A stretch of DNA of 64,000 bases from contig NZ_LMIR01000004.1 of the NCBI RefSeq assembly GCF_001429165.1, positions 442,923 through 506,922 on the forward strand, read 5' to 3'. Positions 8,469-17,723 of this stretch are shown here, piece by piece; within the stretch, counting starts at the first letter, position 1, and each line of letters begins with the position of its first letter. The translations under genes were made by a program, and so were the position numbers. The notes beneath the pieces are model-generated. The model had not been told where the DNA came from. It did not search any database and saw only the letters and a list, made by a program, of their open reading frames with translations. The stretch comes from Agromyces sp. Root81 (GTDB lineage Bacteria; Actinomycetota; Actinomycetes; Actinomycetales; Microbacteriaceae).

Positions 8469-9566
8469 TCAGGCGGCGGTGCCGGTCAGCCAGGCGCGGA
8501 GCGCGTGCTCGGTGTGCAGGATCTGCGCGACGTCGACCCGTTCGTCATCGGCGTGCGCCTTGAGCGGGTCGCCCGGGCCGAAGTTCACCGCTGGGATGCC
8601 GAGTGCGCTGAAGCGCGCGACATCCGTCCAGCCGTACTTGGGGCGCGCCTCGGCGCCGACGGCGCGCACGAACTGCTGGGCGAGCGGGTCGTCGAGTCCG
8701 GGCCGGGCGCCTTCGGCGCTGTCGACGATCGCCACCTCGTAGCCGTCGAAGAACCCGGTCACGAAAGCGGATGCCTCGGCGACGCTGCGGCTCGGCGCGA
8801 AGCGGTAGTTGACGGTGAGCACCGCCTCGTCGGGGATCACGTTGCCCGCGATGCCGCCCGAGACGAGCACGGCGTTCAGCCCCTCGCGGTAGGCGAGGCC
8901 GTCGACCTCGACGGTCTCGGCCTGGTACTCGGCGAGCTTCGCGAGCGCCGACGCGAGCTTGTGGATCGCGTTCTCGCCGACCCAGCTGCGCGCCGAGTGC
9001 GCCCGCAGGCCGGTGGCCCACACCTCGGCGCGGAGAGTGCCGTTGCAGCCGCCCTCGACCTGCCCGTTCGACGGTTCGCCGAGGATGGCGAAGTCGCCGG
9101 CGAAGAGGTCGGGCCGGTTGCGGGAGAGCCGCCCGAGGCCGTTGAGCGAGGCAGCGACCTCCTCGTTGTCGTACCACATCCAGGTGAGGTCGACGATGGG
9201 GTCGGTGAGCTCGAGCGCGAGCTTCAACTGCACCGCGACGCCGGCCTTCATGTCGACGGTGCCACGCCCCCACAGGTATTCGACGCCGTCCTCGGTCTCG
9301 AAGCGGGTCGGCAGGTTCTCGTTGATCGGCACGGTGTCGAGGTGCCCGGCGATCACGACCCGGCGCTCGCGACCGAGGTTCGTCCGTGCGACGATCGTGT
9401 CGCCGTCGCGGATCACCTCGAGGTGGGATGCCCCGGCGAGCGCCTGCTCGACGAGGTCGGCGAGCGGCGTCTCATCGCCCGACACGCTCGGCACGTCGCA
9501 GATCGCCTGCGTGATGGCGACGGAATCGGCGGTCAGGTCGAGCGTGAGCGGTGATGCGTCGGGCAT
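8469..9566 (-). CDS. dapE: Succinyl-diaminopimelate desuccinylase
   Basis: A 365-aa M20-family metallohydrolase that removes succinate from N-succinyl-LL-2,6-diaminopimelate in lysine and peptidoglycan synthesis. Visible metal and catalytic residues are GHLDTVP (His, Asp), GRGTVDMKAG (bridging Asp), WYDNEEV (catalytic and metal Glu pair), ILGEPS and the last histidine in LKAHADDE. The length fits the actinobacterial type. dapE is normally divergent from and adjacent to dapD (as in Mycobacterium, Rv1202/Rv1201c). Here dapD lies about 7 kb away, beyond a carbohydrate module. The start is the ATG at 9566, with GGGGA upstream. Confidence 0.93.
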   Translation of the reverse strand: MPDASPLTLDLTADSVAITQAICDVPSVSGDETPLADLVEQALAGASHLEVIRDGDTIVARTNLGRERRVVIAGHLDTVPINENLPTRFETEDGVEYLWGRGTVDMKAGVAVQLKLALELTDPIVDLTWMWYDNEEVAASLNGLGRLSRNRPDLFAGDFAILGEPSNGQVEGGCNGTLRAEVWATGLRAHSARSWVGENAIHKLASALAKLAEYQAETVEVDGLAYREGLNAVLVSGGIAGNVIPDEAVLTVNYRFAPSRSVAEASAFVTGFFDGYEVAIVDSAEGARPGLDDPLAQQFVRAVGAEARPKYGWTDVARFSALGIPAVNFGPGDPLKAHADDERVDVAQILHTEHALRAWLTGTAA

Positions 9567-9753
9567 TCCCCGAGTCTATTCGCGCTGGTCGTGCCCGCGC
9601 GGCGGTGCTGCTTCTCTCAGACATGCGGCTGGCAGCGGCCGACAGCGGCGGACTCGGGAGGAGGCACCGAGAACCCGGCGGCCCCGCGGGGCTCAGCCAT
9701 GACGACGGCCCTAGGAGATATTGTCGTTGATCCGACGCACGTCGAGGAGAGGC

Positions 9754-10800
9754 ATGCAGGACGCACAAGAACACGTACGGAGGGTCACACTCGCCCAGGT
9801 CGCCGATCTCGCCGGGGTGAGCCTGAAGACGGCGTCACGGGCGCTCGGCGGAGAACAGTACGTGAGCCAGGAGACCCTCACGAACGTCCTTGCCGCGGCA
9901 ACTTCCCTGGGCTACCGACGCAATGCAGCGGCGAGCATGCTGGCGAGCGGGCACCTCGCCGAGTCGCTCGGGCTCATCGGCGGCGACTTCACCAACCCGT
10001 TCTACTCCGCGCTCGCGCAGAGCTTGGAGAACGATATCCGCCGGCAGGGGATGCTGCTGTCCGTCGCCACGTCAGGAGAGTCCGCCGAGCAGGAGCGGCG
10101 CATCGTCGATGACCTTGCCAACCGCCAGGCCAAAGCGCTCGTCGTGGTCTCGGCCATGTCGGATCATGCCGAGTACGCACATGTGCAGGCGCGCGGCGTT
10201 CCGGTCGTCTTCGTCGATCGTCCCGCAGTCAATCTCGATGCTGATTCCGTCGTGTTCGACAATCGAATGGGCGGTCGCCTCGCCGCTCAGCACCTCCTCG
10301 ACACCGGCCATACCCGAATCGCATTCGTCGGCGACTACGCGTGGCTTCACACCTATCGAGAGCGACTCGAGGGCATGGCCGCAGTCCTCGACGGAGCAGC
10401 GCCCTCGTCATGGCGGGATCTTCTGCGGGATGATGCGCATGACATCGATTCATCCCGCGCACGAACCCGCGAGCTCTTGGCGCTCCCGAAGCCGCCGACG
10501 GCGATCGTCGCGGGCAACAACCGGATCCTCCTCGGGGTCCTCGAGGAACTGTCGGTGACAAGTACGGGCGACGTCCCCGTTGTCATCGGCATCGACGAAC
10601 CCGAATGGGCGCGCGTGATGGGCATTACCACCGTGGCGGGAGACGTTGAAGAAGTCGGGCACCACGCCGCCCGCTTGGCCGTCTCGCGACTCACCGATCG
10701 CACTCGTCCCGTCGAACACGTCGTGCTCCCGATGCATCTCACTCCCCGCCGGTCGACGGCGAGACACGACCCCGATTCAGAGGGCCTGCGCGCCGAGTAG
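9754..10800 (+). CDS. LacI-family transcriptional regulator
   Basis: A 348-aa LacI/GalR repressor-type regulator. The N-terminal helix-turn-helix (VTLAQVADLAGVSLKTASR) carries the usual hinge region after it, and a periplasmic-binding-protein-like effector domain follows (GLIGGDFTNPFYS, VVFVDRP, DNRMGGRLAAQHLL, HTRIAFVG). The ATG at 9754 is preceded by AGGAGAGG. It is convergent with the ROK gene and overlaps it by 24 bases at the 3' ends. It is likely the local regulator of the GH92 mannosidase, whose start region carries a CG-centred palindrome. The effector is unknown; a sugar or sugar phosphate is expected. Confidence 0.88.
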   Translation: MQDAQEHVRRVTLAQVADLAGVSLKTASRALGGEQYVSQETLTNVLAAATSLGYRRNAAASMLASGHLAESLGLIGGDFTNPFYSALAQSLENDIRRQGMLLSVATSGESAEQERRIVDDLANRQAKALVVVSAMSDHAEYAHVQARGVPVVFVDRPAVNLDADSVVFDNRMGGRLAAQHLLDTGHTRIAFVGDYAWLHTYRERLEGMAAVLDGAAPSSWRDLLRDDAHDIDSSRARTRELLALPKPPTAIVAGNNRILLGVLEELSVTSTGDVPVVIGIDEPEWARVMGITTVAGDVEEVGHHAARLAVSRLTDRTRPVEHVVLPMHLTPRRSTARHDPDSEGLRAE

Positions 10801-11676
10801 TGCCGCGTCGGCGGCGTAGGCGGCGCCGATCATCGGTGCTTCGTGGGAGAGTTCTGCCCGGATGACCGGGAGGCCCGGTCGTCCGAGTCCGTCGGAGAGC
10901 TGCGGTTCGAGGAGATCCCATGAGCGGGCGATGGTTCCGCCGATGATGAGCGCCTCTGCCTCGAACCGGGCGAGCGGACCGGCGAGCGCTCGGCCCAGGT
11001 ACGCGAACGCATCCTCGAGTACCTCGCGCGCGATCGGGTCGCCGCTGCGGGCGAGGTCGGCGATCTCCTTGACGTCGGGCACGGCCGCCGTGGGTCGCGT
11101 CCGTCGTGCGAAGGCGGCCCTGATCGCTCGCCGCGACATCCGCGCCTCGATACGTTGCCCTTCGAACTCGAGCAGGTGCAGTTCACCGCCCGGTGCCGCA
11201 CCGTCGGTGCGCTCGCCGGCGACCACCCACCCGGAACCGACGCCGGTGCCGAGTGTGACGCAGCAGAACCTCGACAGGCCGCGTGCTGCGCCTGCGGCGT
11301 ACTCACCGAGGGCGAACGCGTCCGCGTCGTTGACGAACGTGAACGAGATCGCCTCCCCGTCGAGTGCGTCGGTGAGTCGTGCGCGAACATCGACCCCGTA
11401 CAGCGAGTCGAACTTCCCCACATCGGAGTACCGAGCGATGCCCGCAGCGAAGTCGAACGGGCCCGGAACGGCCACCGCCCAGCGCCCAGCATGGTCGGAT
11501 CCGAGTCCGCGAGCCGCAGCAGCGATGTTCTCGAGGATCTCATGGACGTCGCTGCCCGAGTTCAGCGGTCGGCTCCGGTAGGTGCCGTCGATGATCGCGC
11601 GGGCGCTGGTGTCGACGACGGCGACAGCCACGTGGGTCCCCCCGAGTTCGATGGTCGGTACCCGGTTGCGTGTCAC
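10777..11676 (-). CDS. ROK-family sugar kinase-like protein
   Basis: A 299-aa ROK protein with the phosphate-binding start (IELGGTHVAVAVVD), the catalytic-type NDADAFALGEY motif and the adenosine-site CCVTLGTGVGSGWVVAGE. The usual ROK zinc motif (CxCGxxGC) after the GGELHL position is missing; the sequence there is EFEGQRIEARMSRRAI. Zinc binding is therefore unlikely and substrate recognition may differ. It starts at a GTG at 11676 with AAAGGG upstream. It is encoded downstream of the GH92 gene on the same strand and may phosphorylate the released hexose (mannose or glucose). A regulatory role without a DNA-binding domain is unlikely. Confidence 0.82.
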   Translation of the reverse strand: MTRNRVPTIELGGTHVAVAVVDTSARAIIDGTYRSRPLNSGSDVHEILENIAAAARGLGSDHAGRWAVAVPGPFDFAAGIARYSDVGKFDSLYGVDVRARLTDALDGEAISFTFVNDADAFALGEYAAGAARGLSRFCCVTLGTGVGSGWVVAGERTDGAAPGGELHLLEFEGQRIEARMSRRAIRAAFARRTRPTAAVPDVKEIADLARSGDPIAREVLEDAFAYLGRALAGPLARFEAEALIIGGTIARSWDLLEPQLSDGLGRPGLPVIRAELSHEAPMIGAAYAADAALLGAQAL

Positions 11677-11733
11677 GGTGCCCTTTCAATCTGGGTCGCC
11701 GGTGGATCGACGAACTCCGTGGTCTCAGCATGC

Positions 11734-11763
11734 TCGAACCGGTCGACGGTGCGACCGGTTCGA
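11734..11763 (-). terminator. Hairpin after the GH92 gene
   Basis: A perfect 12-bp stem (11734-11745 with 11752-11763) and a 6-base loop lie 71 bases past the GH92 stop and before the ROK start. There is no T-run, so it may end or attenuate transcription, or stabilise the upstream message. Confidence 0.5.
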
Positions 11764-11833
11764 ATCGACGGGTGCTCGACGGGCCGGCGCGAGGCCGACC
11801 CGCCGAACGATCAGTTCGCGTTCATGATCAGCG

Positions 11834-14800
11834 CTATGACTTCGCTTCGACCAGGCGTTCGTATGCCCAGACGAGGCGGGACACCGCTGCCACGTACTCG
11901 TCGTAGGTGCTCGTCGCCGCGTCGAGCGCGGCCGCCGCGGCGATCGCGTTCTGGAGCTTGCGATACGACACCGGCGTGACCTCGTCGGCCTCGACGGCCT
12001 CGGCCTTCGCACGCCAGTCGGCGACCTGCTTGACGACCTTCCACTGCAACTTGCCGGCGGCGACGTTCAGCACGCGCAGCGCATCTGCGACTCCGCCTGA
12101 CGTCGCGGCGGCGTCCGCGTCGACGGCCTTCGCCGCGTCGAGCGCTCGCGTGAACACCGCGAAATCGGTCGCGAGGTACAGGCCCGCGTCTGCGGGAATC
12201 GCCGAGTACTTCGTGATCGCCGCCTGCAACGCCGTCTTGTCGACGGCGTACTCGAGCGAGAACCAGTCGAGGTTGCCGACGTAGGGCTGGGTCGCCGTCG
12301 GCGTGCTCTGGAGCGCGAAGTACAGGGTGTGGTTGCCGGTGATCCCGGACGGAAGCGCGACCTTCGCCGTGCCGTAGGTGCCCCAGCCCGAGCCGGTGGG
12401 CTGGAGCGGGACGGTGACGAACGGGTCGCCGGACATCGCGTCCAGGTAGACGGCGAGTCGGCCATCGACCACCTTGCCCGTCGGCGCGTCGTAACGCACG
12501 CTGAGCGTGGAAGCGCTGCGAGCACCGAGATCGACATCACGGTACCGAATCCACGCGCCGTCCTTCGTGCCCGCGAGCTGACCACCGACCGATCCGGCCT
12601 CGGTCTTGAGGTCGGCACCCGAGAAGTCGGTTCCTTCCACGAGACCCGAGTCGGCGGCGTTCAGCATTCCGTAGCCAGCCCGGATCGATTCGAACTGAAC
12701 CGTCTTCGACGTCTCGGTGGCATCTGCCGCAGCTTGGAACTGGAACCAGTCGACGTTCGCGACCCAGCTCTGGCCCGAAGCGAGGGCGCCCGTGAACACG
12801 AAGTACACGTCGTTGACACCGGCGAGCTTCGCGATTTCGTCCGCCGTGAACGTGTGCGTGAGCGCCTTGTAATTCGCCCAGCCGTTCGTGGTGGGCAGCG
12901 AGACCGTGGTCACCACTGGACCGGTCGCCGAGCCGGTGCGGATCTCGACCGCGGAGCTCGCCGATGCCGAGGCGGGGTTGTGAGCGTAATTGATCACGAC
13001 CGACGCGAGCGGGGACGCGGAGAAGTCGAGCCCGCGGAACGCGAGCCAGGCACCGGGTGAGATTCCGCCCACGGTGGTCCCGCTGCCGCCGCTCTCGGTC
13101 TTGAGTGAACCACCGGACCATTGGTCGTAGCTTTCGGCCTGCAGCACCCGGTAGCTGTCGCCGGCGATCGTGAGGCCATCGGCCGCGACCTGCAGGAGCG
13201 CAAGCGCAGTCGACAGCGTGCGCTCCGACGAGTTCTCGTCGTCCAGCGCCTCCTTCGCCTTCGCAATTGCCGACTCGAGTTTCGCGAACGTCGCCGCGGA
13301 ATAGCCGTCGGCTGTCACGAGGCGCGCATCGTCGTACAGCGCCTGGAGCTCAGCGCGCGTGTCCGAGGACGGCGACACGGTGAATGGGTCGAGCGCCGTC
13401 GTGCCGGCGCCGGTCACCTGGGCCGCCGTAGCGCCCTCGAGTGCGGAGTCGGCGAGCAGCAGCGTGAACTTGGTACTCGTCGGGCTCTCGGGCTTTCCCT
13501 TGAACGTGACCTGGGCGGTGGTGTCGCTCGTCCGCCTGACGGTGGCCGTGATGCCCTGGTCGAGTCCGGGGAACGTGATCTCGCCGTTCGAGAGCGCCGG
13601 CTGGTTCTTGCCGGTGAACGTGGCACCGCCGCTGAGGGTGAGGTCGATCGTGGCCTTCACGGCGCCTTTTGCGTCCGCCGTGAGGGTGGTGGTACTCGGC
13701 GTGAGCTGGTGTCCGGCGTAGCGGACCTTGAGGGCGAGTTCCCGCTCCGCAGCGCTGGGCGCCGTTCCGGAGAAGGCGGCCGGCGCGAAGGTGATCGCGA
13801 GGGCGTCGGTCGAATCATCGACCAGGTGCTGGTCCGCCTTTCCCTGCAGGGTCAGGTCGACCGTGTTCGTCCCCGACTGCGTCGCCACAAGTGTGAGGCC
13901 GGCCGGCACGCCGGTGGCCTCGAGCTGCGAAGTCAGGTCGGATCCGATCTCGCCGGTGAACGTCGCCCCGCTCACCTGCACGGAGATCGCGTCGTCGATG
14001 GATCCGTCGTTCGCGCCGGACTCCTCGAACACCTGCGACGTCGTGGAGACTGAGTCGGCCGGGTGGTACAGGGCGCTGCTGACGTGGTCGTTGAGCGAAT
14101 CCGCGGCGACGCCGTCGGCGCCCCATGACGACGGGCTCGAGCCCATCGTGAAGTGCAGGACGCCTCCCGCGTTCATCTCCGCGGCCGTGAGCCACGTGCG
14201 GTTCAGCGGCTGGCCGTTGAGGGTCGCGCTCTGGATGAAGTGATTCGTCGTGCTGACACCGGGCGCCTCGACGACGAAGTCCTTGCCTCCGGGGTAGTGC
14301 ATCGTCGTGCGGTCGAAGATCGGCGTGGTGATCTGGAACGAGTCGCCTCCCGCCATCACGGGGTACAGCCCGATCGCGCTCGACACGAAGTACCCCGACA
14401 TCGTCCCTGCGTCGTTGTCCATCGTCTGGAGCAGGCCCTTCGGGTCGTTCTGGAACACCATGCGCTTCGACGGCGTCGTGCCGCTGCCGTCGGCGGTGTA
14501 CCGCACACACACAGGCTCGGTGACCGCTCGGTACGTCCAGTCCTGCGTGTTCGCGGGCTGGCCGACGTAGTTGAAGAGGAATGGCGCGTGAACCGAGATC
14601 TCGTTGGCGAACAGGTGGAGGTTGCGCGTGCAGTCATCGGGTGCCTGGTTGCCGAAGAAGTAGTTCACGGCCTTCGCAGCGTCCGCCTTGCCGCCCATGA
14701 GATCGACCATGCCGCCAAGGTCCTGGGCGTCGTACCAGTTGTACTGCCAGAACGTGCCCTGGTAGAGCCCGCTGCTCCAGCTCTCCGGATTCTTCACCGT

Positions 14801-16504
14801 GAAGCTCGCCGAATCGTCGTTGCTCGAGCGCGGCATCATGAGGCCGACTTCGTCGACCCCCGCAGCGACGCCGGTCGCCGCGGTCGCATTGGCATCCTTC
14901 TTGAGGGCATTCGTGTCGAATGCCTTCGCCCAGCGCGCTCCCTCGTTCCGGTAGTGCTCGGCGTCGGCCGTCTCGCCGATCGCGTCGGCGATGACCGAAA
15001 GACCATAGGCGTCGTAGGAGTACCCGAGGAGGCCGCCGCCGACAGAGTTGAGGTTCGTCAGGTTCGCGGACTTCCCGGTCTGTGCCACGAGCGCAGGGTA
15101 CGCATCTTCGAGTCCCTGCAGCGGCACGCCCTTCGAGATCGCATCCGCCACGACGACCGGGGCGCGCTCCCACCGCACCGTCGGCACGGACTGCAGCAGA
15201 CCTCCGACCGAGCTCTTCCCGCTCGTGGCGTAGAGGTCGACGAGCGACTGGACGACGTCGCGATAGACGTCGGGGAAGACGGAGGCCACAGCCGAGTACT
15301 TGTGGAAGTCATCCCACAACGACCATGAATCGTAGTGCGTGTAACCCGTTGCCTCGTAGATGACGCCGTCGGCGCCCCGGTATGTGCCATCCGTCGATGT
15401 CGCGTTCATCGGGGTGTTGGCGAGCCGGTAGAGGTGCGTGTAGAACTGGGTCTTGAGGTCGCCCGTGGGGTCGTTGGTCGCGGTGGCGTCGACGTCGACC
15501 TTTCCGAGGCGATCGTTCCACTCGTTCTTCGTCGCGGCGCGGATCTCGTCGAACGTCTTCCCGCCGACCTCGACGGCCGCGTCGCGTTCCGCCTGCTCTG
15601 CGCTCACTGGGGAGAGCGTGATCCTGAGACCCACGTGCTCGCCCGCAGCCCGGTCGAAGTTGAGAACCGCCCCGATGTCCGTGCCGTCCTGCTTGGTCGC
15701 CGTGGAGCTGAGCCCACCGCTCCCCCACGTCTGGACGGAGGAAGCCGGGACCGTGGTCTCCGCGTAGTAGAACAGCTTGTACGACGAGTTGTAGAAGAAT
15801 CCGGTGAAGGATCCGGAGATCGTCGTGTTGCCGTCCGCGCTCGTCCCGATCTCGAGGTCGGTGGCTTTGCGACCGTTGCCGGTGTGCTTGAGGTCGACCA
15901 CGAGGGCGGCGTGGCCGCCGGCGTCGAAGGCATAGTCGTGAACGCCCGTACGAGTGGCAGCCGTCACCTGGGCGTCGATGTCGTCGCCCGACTCGTCGAG
16001 GCCGACTTGGTAGTAGCCCGCCGTGGCCGACTCGTCCTTGACGCCGTCGCTCGTGCGGATCGTCTTGGCGTAGCTGCCGGTGCCGGGTCGGGACGTATAG
16101 CTCTGGTAGGTGGGTACGACGAGCACGTCGCCCGCTCCACCCCCGCCCCCGACCCCGTCGAGCGCGATGTTCGTGAAGCCTCGGAGCGTGCCCGCCGTGT
16201 ACTCGTAACCGACGTGGTTCCCGGGCGTCGTCGTCGGGGTGACGGTCGCGAGCCCGTACGGCGCGAAGGCCCCCGGGCCGTCCTGACCGTGGTCGCCCTC
16301 GGTGCCGATGAACGGGTTGACGTACTGGGTGTAGTCCGTCGGATCGATCGAGGCATGCGCCGCGTTCGCCGGCCCGGCCAGGGGCAGGATGGCCGACGCC
16401 AGCAGCGCGAGCGCGATGGGCAGGGCGGCCAGTCGTGGACGGGGGGCGCGAATCGAGGGGGCAGTGTTCACCTGGGCCGGATCCGGATAAGACAGCGCTG
16501 TCAT
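11834..16504 (-). CDS. Secreted multidomain GH92 alpha-mannosidase with CBM6-like modules
   Basis: About 1556 aa. A signal peptide ends near residue 50 (PLAGPANAAHA). A GH92 N-terminal beta domain (about 55-340) and catalytic (alpha/alpha)6 domain (about 340-800) follow, with the HYDSWSLWDDF motif, a probable acid at Glu635 (FANEISVHAP) and a probable base at Asp698 (MDNDAGTMSGYF), aligned by eye with Bacteroides GH92. Then come Ig-like repeats (about 840-1040), a FIVAR helix bundle (about 1050-1110), two CBM6-like modules (about 1118-1256 and 1268-1420) and two further FIVAR-like bundles to the end. There is no LPXTG anchor. It likely removes mannose from fungal or glycoprotein mannans. If the GTG at 16471 is the true start, the palindrome at 16491 lies in the leader. 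Confidence 0.85.
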   Translation of the reverse strand: MTALSYPDPAQVNTAPSIRAPRPRLAALPIALALLASAILPLAGPANAAHASIDPTDYTQYVNPFIGTEGDHGQDGPGAFAPYGLATVTPTTTPGNHVGYEYTAGTLRGFTNIALDGVGGGGGAGDVLVVPTYQSYTSRPGTGSYAKTIRTSDGVKDESATAGYYQVGLDESGDDIDAQVTAATRTGVHDYAFDAGGHAALVVDLKHTGNGRKATDLEIGTSADGNTTISGSFTGFFYNSSYKLFYYAETTVPASSVQTWGSGGLSSTATKQDGTDIGAVLNFDRAAGEHVGLRITLSPVSAEQAERDAAVEVGGKTFDEIRAATKNEWNDRLGKVDVDATATNDPTGDLKTQFYTHLYRLANTPMNATSTDGTYRGADGVIYEATGYTHYDSWSLWDDFHKYSAVASVFPDVYRDVVQSLVDLYATSGKSSVGGLLQSVPTVRWERAPVVVADAISKGVPLQGLEDAYPALVAQTGKSANLTNLNSVGGGLLGYSYDAYGLSVIADAIGETADAEHYRNEGARWAKAFDTNALKKDANATAATGVAAGVDEVGLMMPRSSNDDSASFTVKNPESWSSGLYQGTFWQYNWYDAQDLGGMVDLMGGKADAAKAVNYFFGNQAPDDCTRNLHLFANEISVHAPFLFNYVGQPANTQDWTYRAVTEPVCVRYTADGSGTTPSKRMVFQNDPKGLLQTMDNDAGTMSGYFVSSAIGLYPVMAGGDSFQITTPIFDRTTMHYPGGKDFVVEAPGVSTTNHFIQSATLNGQPLNRTWLTAAEMNAGGVLHFTMGSSPSSWGADGVAADSLNDHVSSALYHPADSVSTTSQVFEESGANDGSIDDAISVQVSGATFTGEIGSDLTSQLEATGVPAGLTLVATQSGTNTVDLTLQGKADQHLVDDSTDALAITFAPAAFSGTAPSAAERELALKVRYAGHQLTPSTTTLTADAKGAVKATIDLTLSGGATFTGKNQPALSNGEITFPGLDQGITATVRRTSDTTAQVTFKGKPESPTSTKFTLLLADSALEGATAAQVTGAGTTALDPFTVSPSSDTRAELQALYDDARLVTADGYSAATFAKLESAIAKAKEALDDENSSERTLSTALALLQVAADGLTIAGDSYRVLQAESYDQWSGGSLKTESGGSGTTVGGISPGAWLAFRGLDFSASPLASVVINYAHNPASASASSAVEIRTGSATGPVVTTVSLPTTNGWANYKALTHTFTADEIAKLAGVNDVYFVFTGALASGQSWVANVDWFQFQAAADATETSKTVQFESIRAGYGMLNAADSGLVEGTDFSGADLKTEAGSVGGQLAGTKDGAWIRYRDVDLGARSASTLSVRYDAPTGKVVDGRLAVYLDAMSGDPFVTVPLQPTGSGWGTYGTAKVALPSGITGNHTLYFALQSTPTATQPYVGNLDWFSLEYAVDKTALQAAITKYSAIPADAGLYLATDFAVFTRALDAAKAVDADAAATSGGVADALRVLNVAAGKLQWKVVKQVADWRAKAEAVEADEVTPVSYRKLQNAIAAAAALDAATSTYDEYVAAVSRLVWAYERLVEAKS
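16491..16502. promoter_or_regulatory. Perfect 12-bp palindrome, candidate LacI-type operator
   Basis: GACAGCGCTGTC is a perfect palindrome with a central CG step, as in LacI-family operators. It overlaps the second to fifth codons of GH92 if the ATG at 16504 is used. It lies about 20 bases before an in-frame GTG at 16471 otherwise. It would be bound by the regulator encoded at 9754. Confidence 0.5.
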
Positions 16505-16511
16505 GCGGTGG

Positions 16512-16540
16512 ACAGTAGCACACCTGTCGGGCGTGTCCAA
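16512..16540 (-). promoter_or_regulatory. Candidate promoter of the GH92 gene
   Basis: On the minus strand TTGGAC (16535-16540) and TACTGT (16512-16517) are separated by 17 bases. The predicted start of transcription is near 16505, directly before the palindrome, which is a typical repressor geometry. The match to consensus is only moderate. Confidence 0.4.
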
Positions 16541-16620
16541 GAACTCATCCATCACTCCTCGATCAAGAGCCGCCCGACACCCCATGTCACACTCAAGCCG
16601 CCGCTCGGTACCCTTGAACC

Positions 16621-17574
16621 ATGCCCACGAACGCCGCCGTGCCCAGCTCCGCCCGCCTCGCCTCCGGTTCCGGACTCGCCACCGTCGCCGCCGACGGCAC
16701 GGTGCTCGACACGTGGTTCCCCGCACCGGTGCTCGGCGACACCGCCGAGCCGCTCGCCGCCGAGCACGGCGCCCTCGCCGGCGCCGACGAGCGCCGCGCC
16801 GTCACCGTGAAGGCCGTCGAGCTCACGATCGACCTCGACGCAGCACCGACGGGAACGAGCGACGCATACCTCCGGCTTCACGTGCTCTCCCACCTGCTCG
16901 CGGCGCCGAACACGGTGAACCTCGACGGCATCTTCGCCCACCTGCCCGCCGTGGTCTGGACCAACGCCGGCCCGGTGCATCCGACCGACTTCGATCGGCT
17001 GCGCCCCGCGCTGCAGCGGGCCGGCATCCACGCGGTCGGCGTCGACAAGTTCCCGCGCCTGCTCGACTACGTCACGCCCGACCGGGTGCGCATCGCCGAC
17101 GCCGCCCGGGTGCGCCTCGGCGCCCACCTCGCACCCGGCACGACGGTCATGCACGAGGGCTTCGTGAACTTCAACGCCGGCACGCTCGGCGCCTCGATGG
17201 TCGAGGGTCGCATCTCGCAGGGCGTCGTCGTCGGCGACGGCTCCGACATCGGCGGCGGGGCATCCATCATGGGCACCCTCTCCGGCGGAGGCACGCAGCG
17301 CGTCGTCATCGGCGAACGCGCGCTCCTCGGCGCGAACTCCGGCATCGGCATCTCGATCGGCGACGACAGCGTCGTCGAGGCGGGCCTCTACGTCACCGCT
17401 GGCACCAAGGTCGTGCTGCAGGGCCGACCGGGCGAACGACCGAACACGGTCAAGGCCGTGGTGCTCTCGGGGGTGCCGAACCTGCTCTTCCGTCGCAACT
17501 CGCTGAACGGCCAGGTGGAAGCGCTCTCGCGCTCGGGCGAGGGCGTGCAGCTGAACGCCGCGCTGCACGCGTAG
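16621..17574 (+). CDS. dapD: 2,3,4,5-tetrahydropyridine-2,6-dicarboxylate N-succinyltransferase
   Basis: A 317-aa actinobacterial DapD. It transfers succinate from succinyl-CoA to tetrahydrodipicolinate in the lysine pathway. The N-terminal part is followed by a left-handed beta-helix of hexapeptide turns ([40 protein letters not shown]). The motif [13 protein letters not shown] and [20 protein letters not shown] are strongly conserved in the family. It starts at the ATG at 16621 and is divergent from the GH92 gene; its usual divergent neighbour dapE is at 8469-9566. The tail NAALHA is typical. Confidence 0.95.
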   Translation: MPTNAAVPSSARLASGSGLATVAADGTVLDTWFPAPVLGDTAEPLAAEHGALAGADERRAVTVKAVELTIDLDAAPTGTSDAYLRLHVLSHLLAAPNTVNLDGIFAHLPAVVWTNAGPVHPTDFDRLRPALQRAGIHAVGVDKFPRLLDYVTPDRVRIADAARVRLGAHLAPGTTVMHEGFVNFNAGTLGASMVEGRISQGVVVGDGSDIGGGASIMGTLSGGGTQRVVIGERALLGANSGIGISIGDDSVVEAGLYVTAGTKVVLQGRPGERPNTVKAVVLSGVPNLLFRRNSLNGQVEALSRSGEGVQLNAALHA

Positions 17575-17675
17575 CGCCCGGTACGCCGCGGCTCGGGCCC
17601 GGCGGTTCTGCGCACATCACAGCCCTGCAACGACCCTGCCGGAACACGGGTCGTCTCGGCTACAGTTGGTGACCC

Positions 17676-17695
17676 GGGCCGCCGAGTGGCGGCCC
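17676..17695 (+). terminator. GC-rich hairpin between dapD and the acylase gene
   Basis: GGGCCGCC (17676-17683) pairs with GGCGGCCC (17688-17695) around a GAGT tetraloop. It lies about 100 bases after the dapD stop and just before the acylase ribosome site. It could be a terminator or part of the acylase leader. Confidence 0.45.
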
Positions 17696-17723
17696 CTCGT
17701 CTTGCGCATCACGAAGGAGTGGC

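Noticed and set aside
9681-9692. GCCCCGCGGGGC palindrome before the LacI gene
   Set aside because: Pure GC palindromes of this length are easily made by chance at 70% GC, and it does not match the GH92 palindrome.
16505-16726. Upstream extension of the GH92 reading frame
   Set aside because: It lies before a good signal peptide and has no start signal; the added residues are arginine-rich and antisense to dapD.
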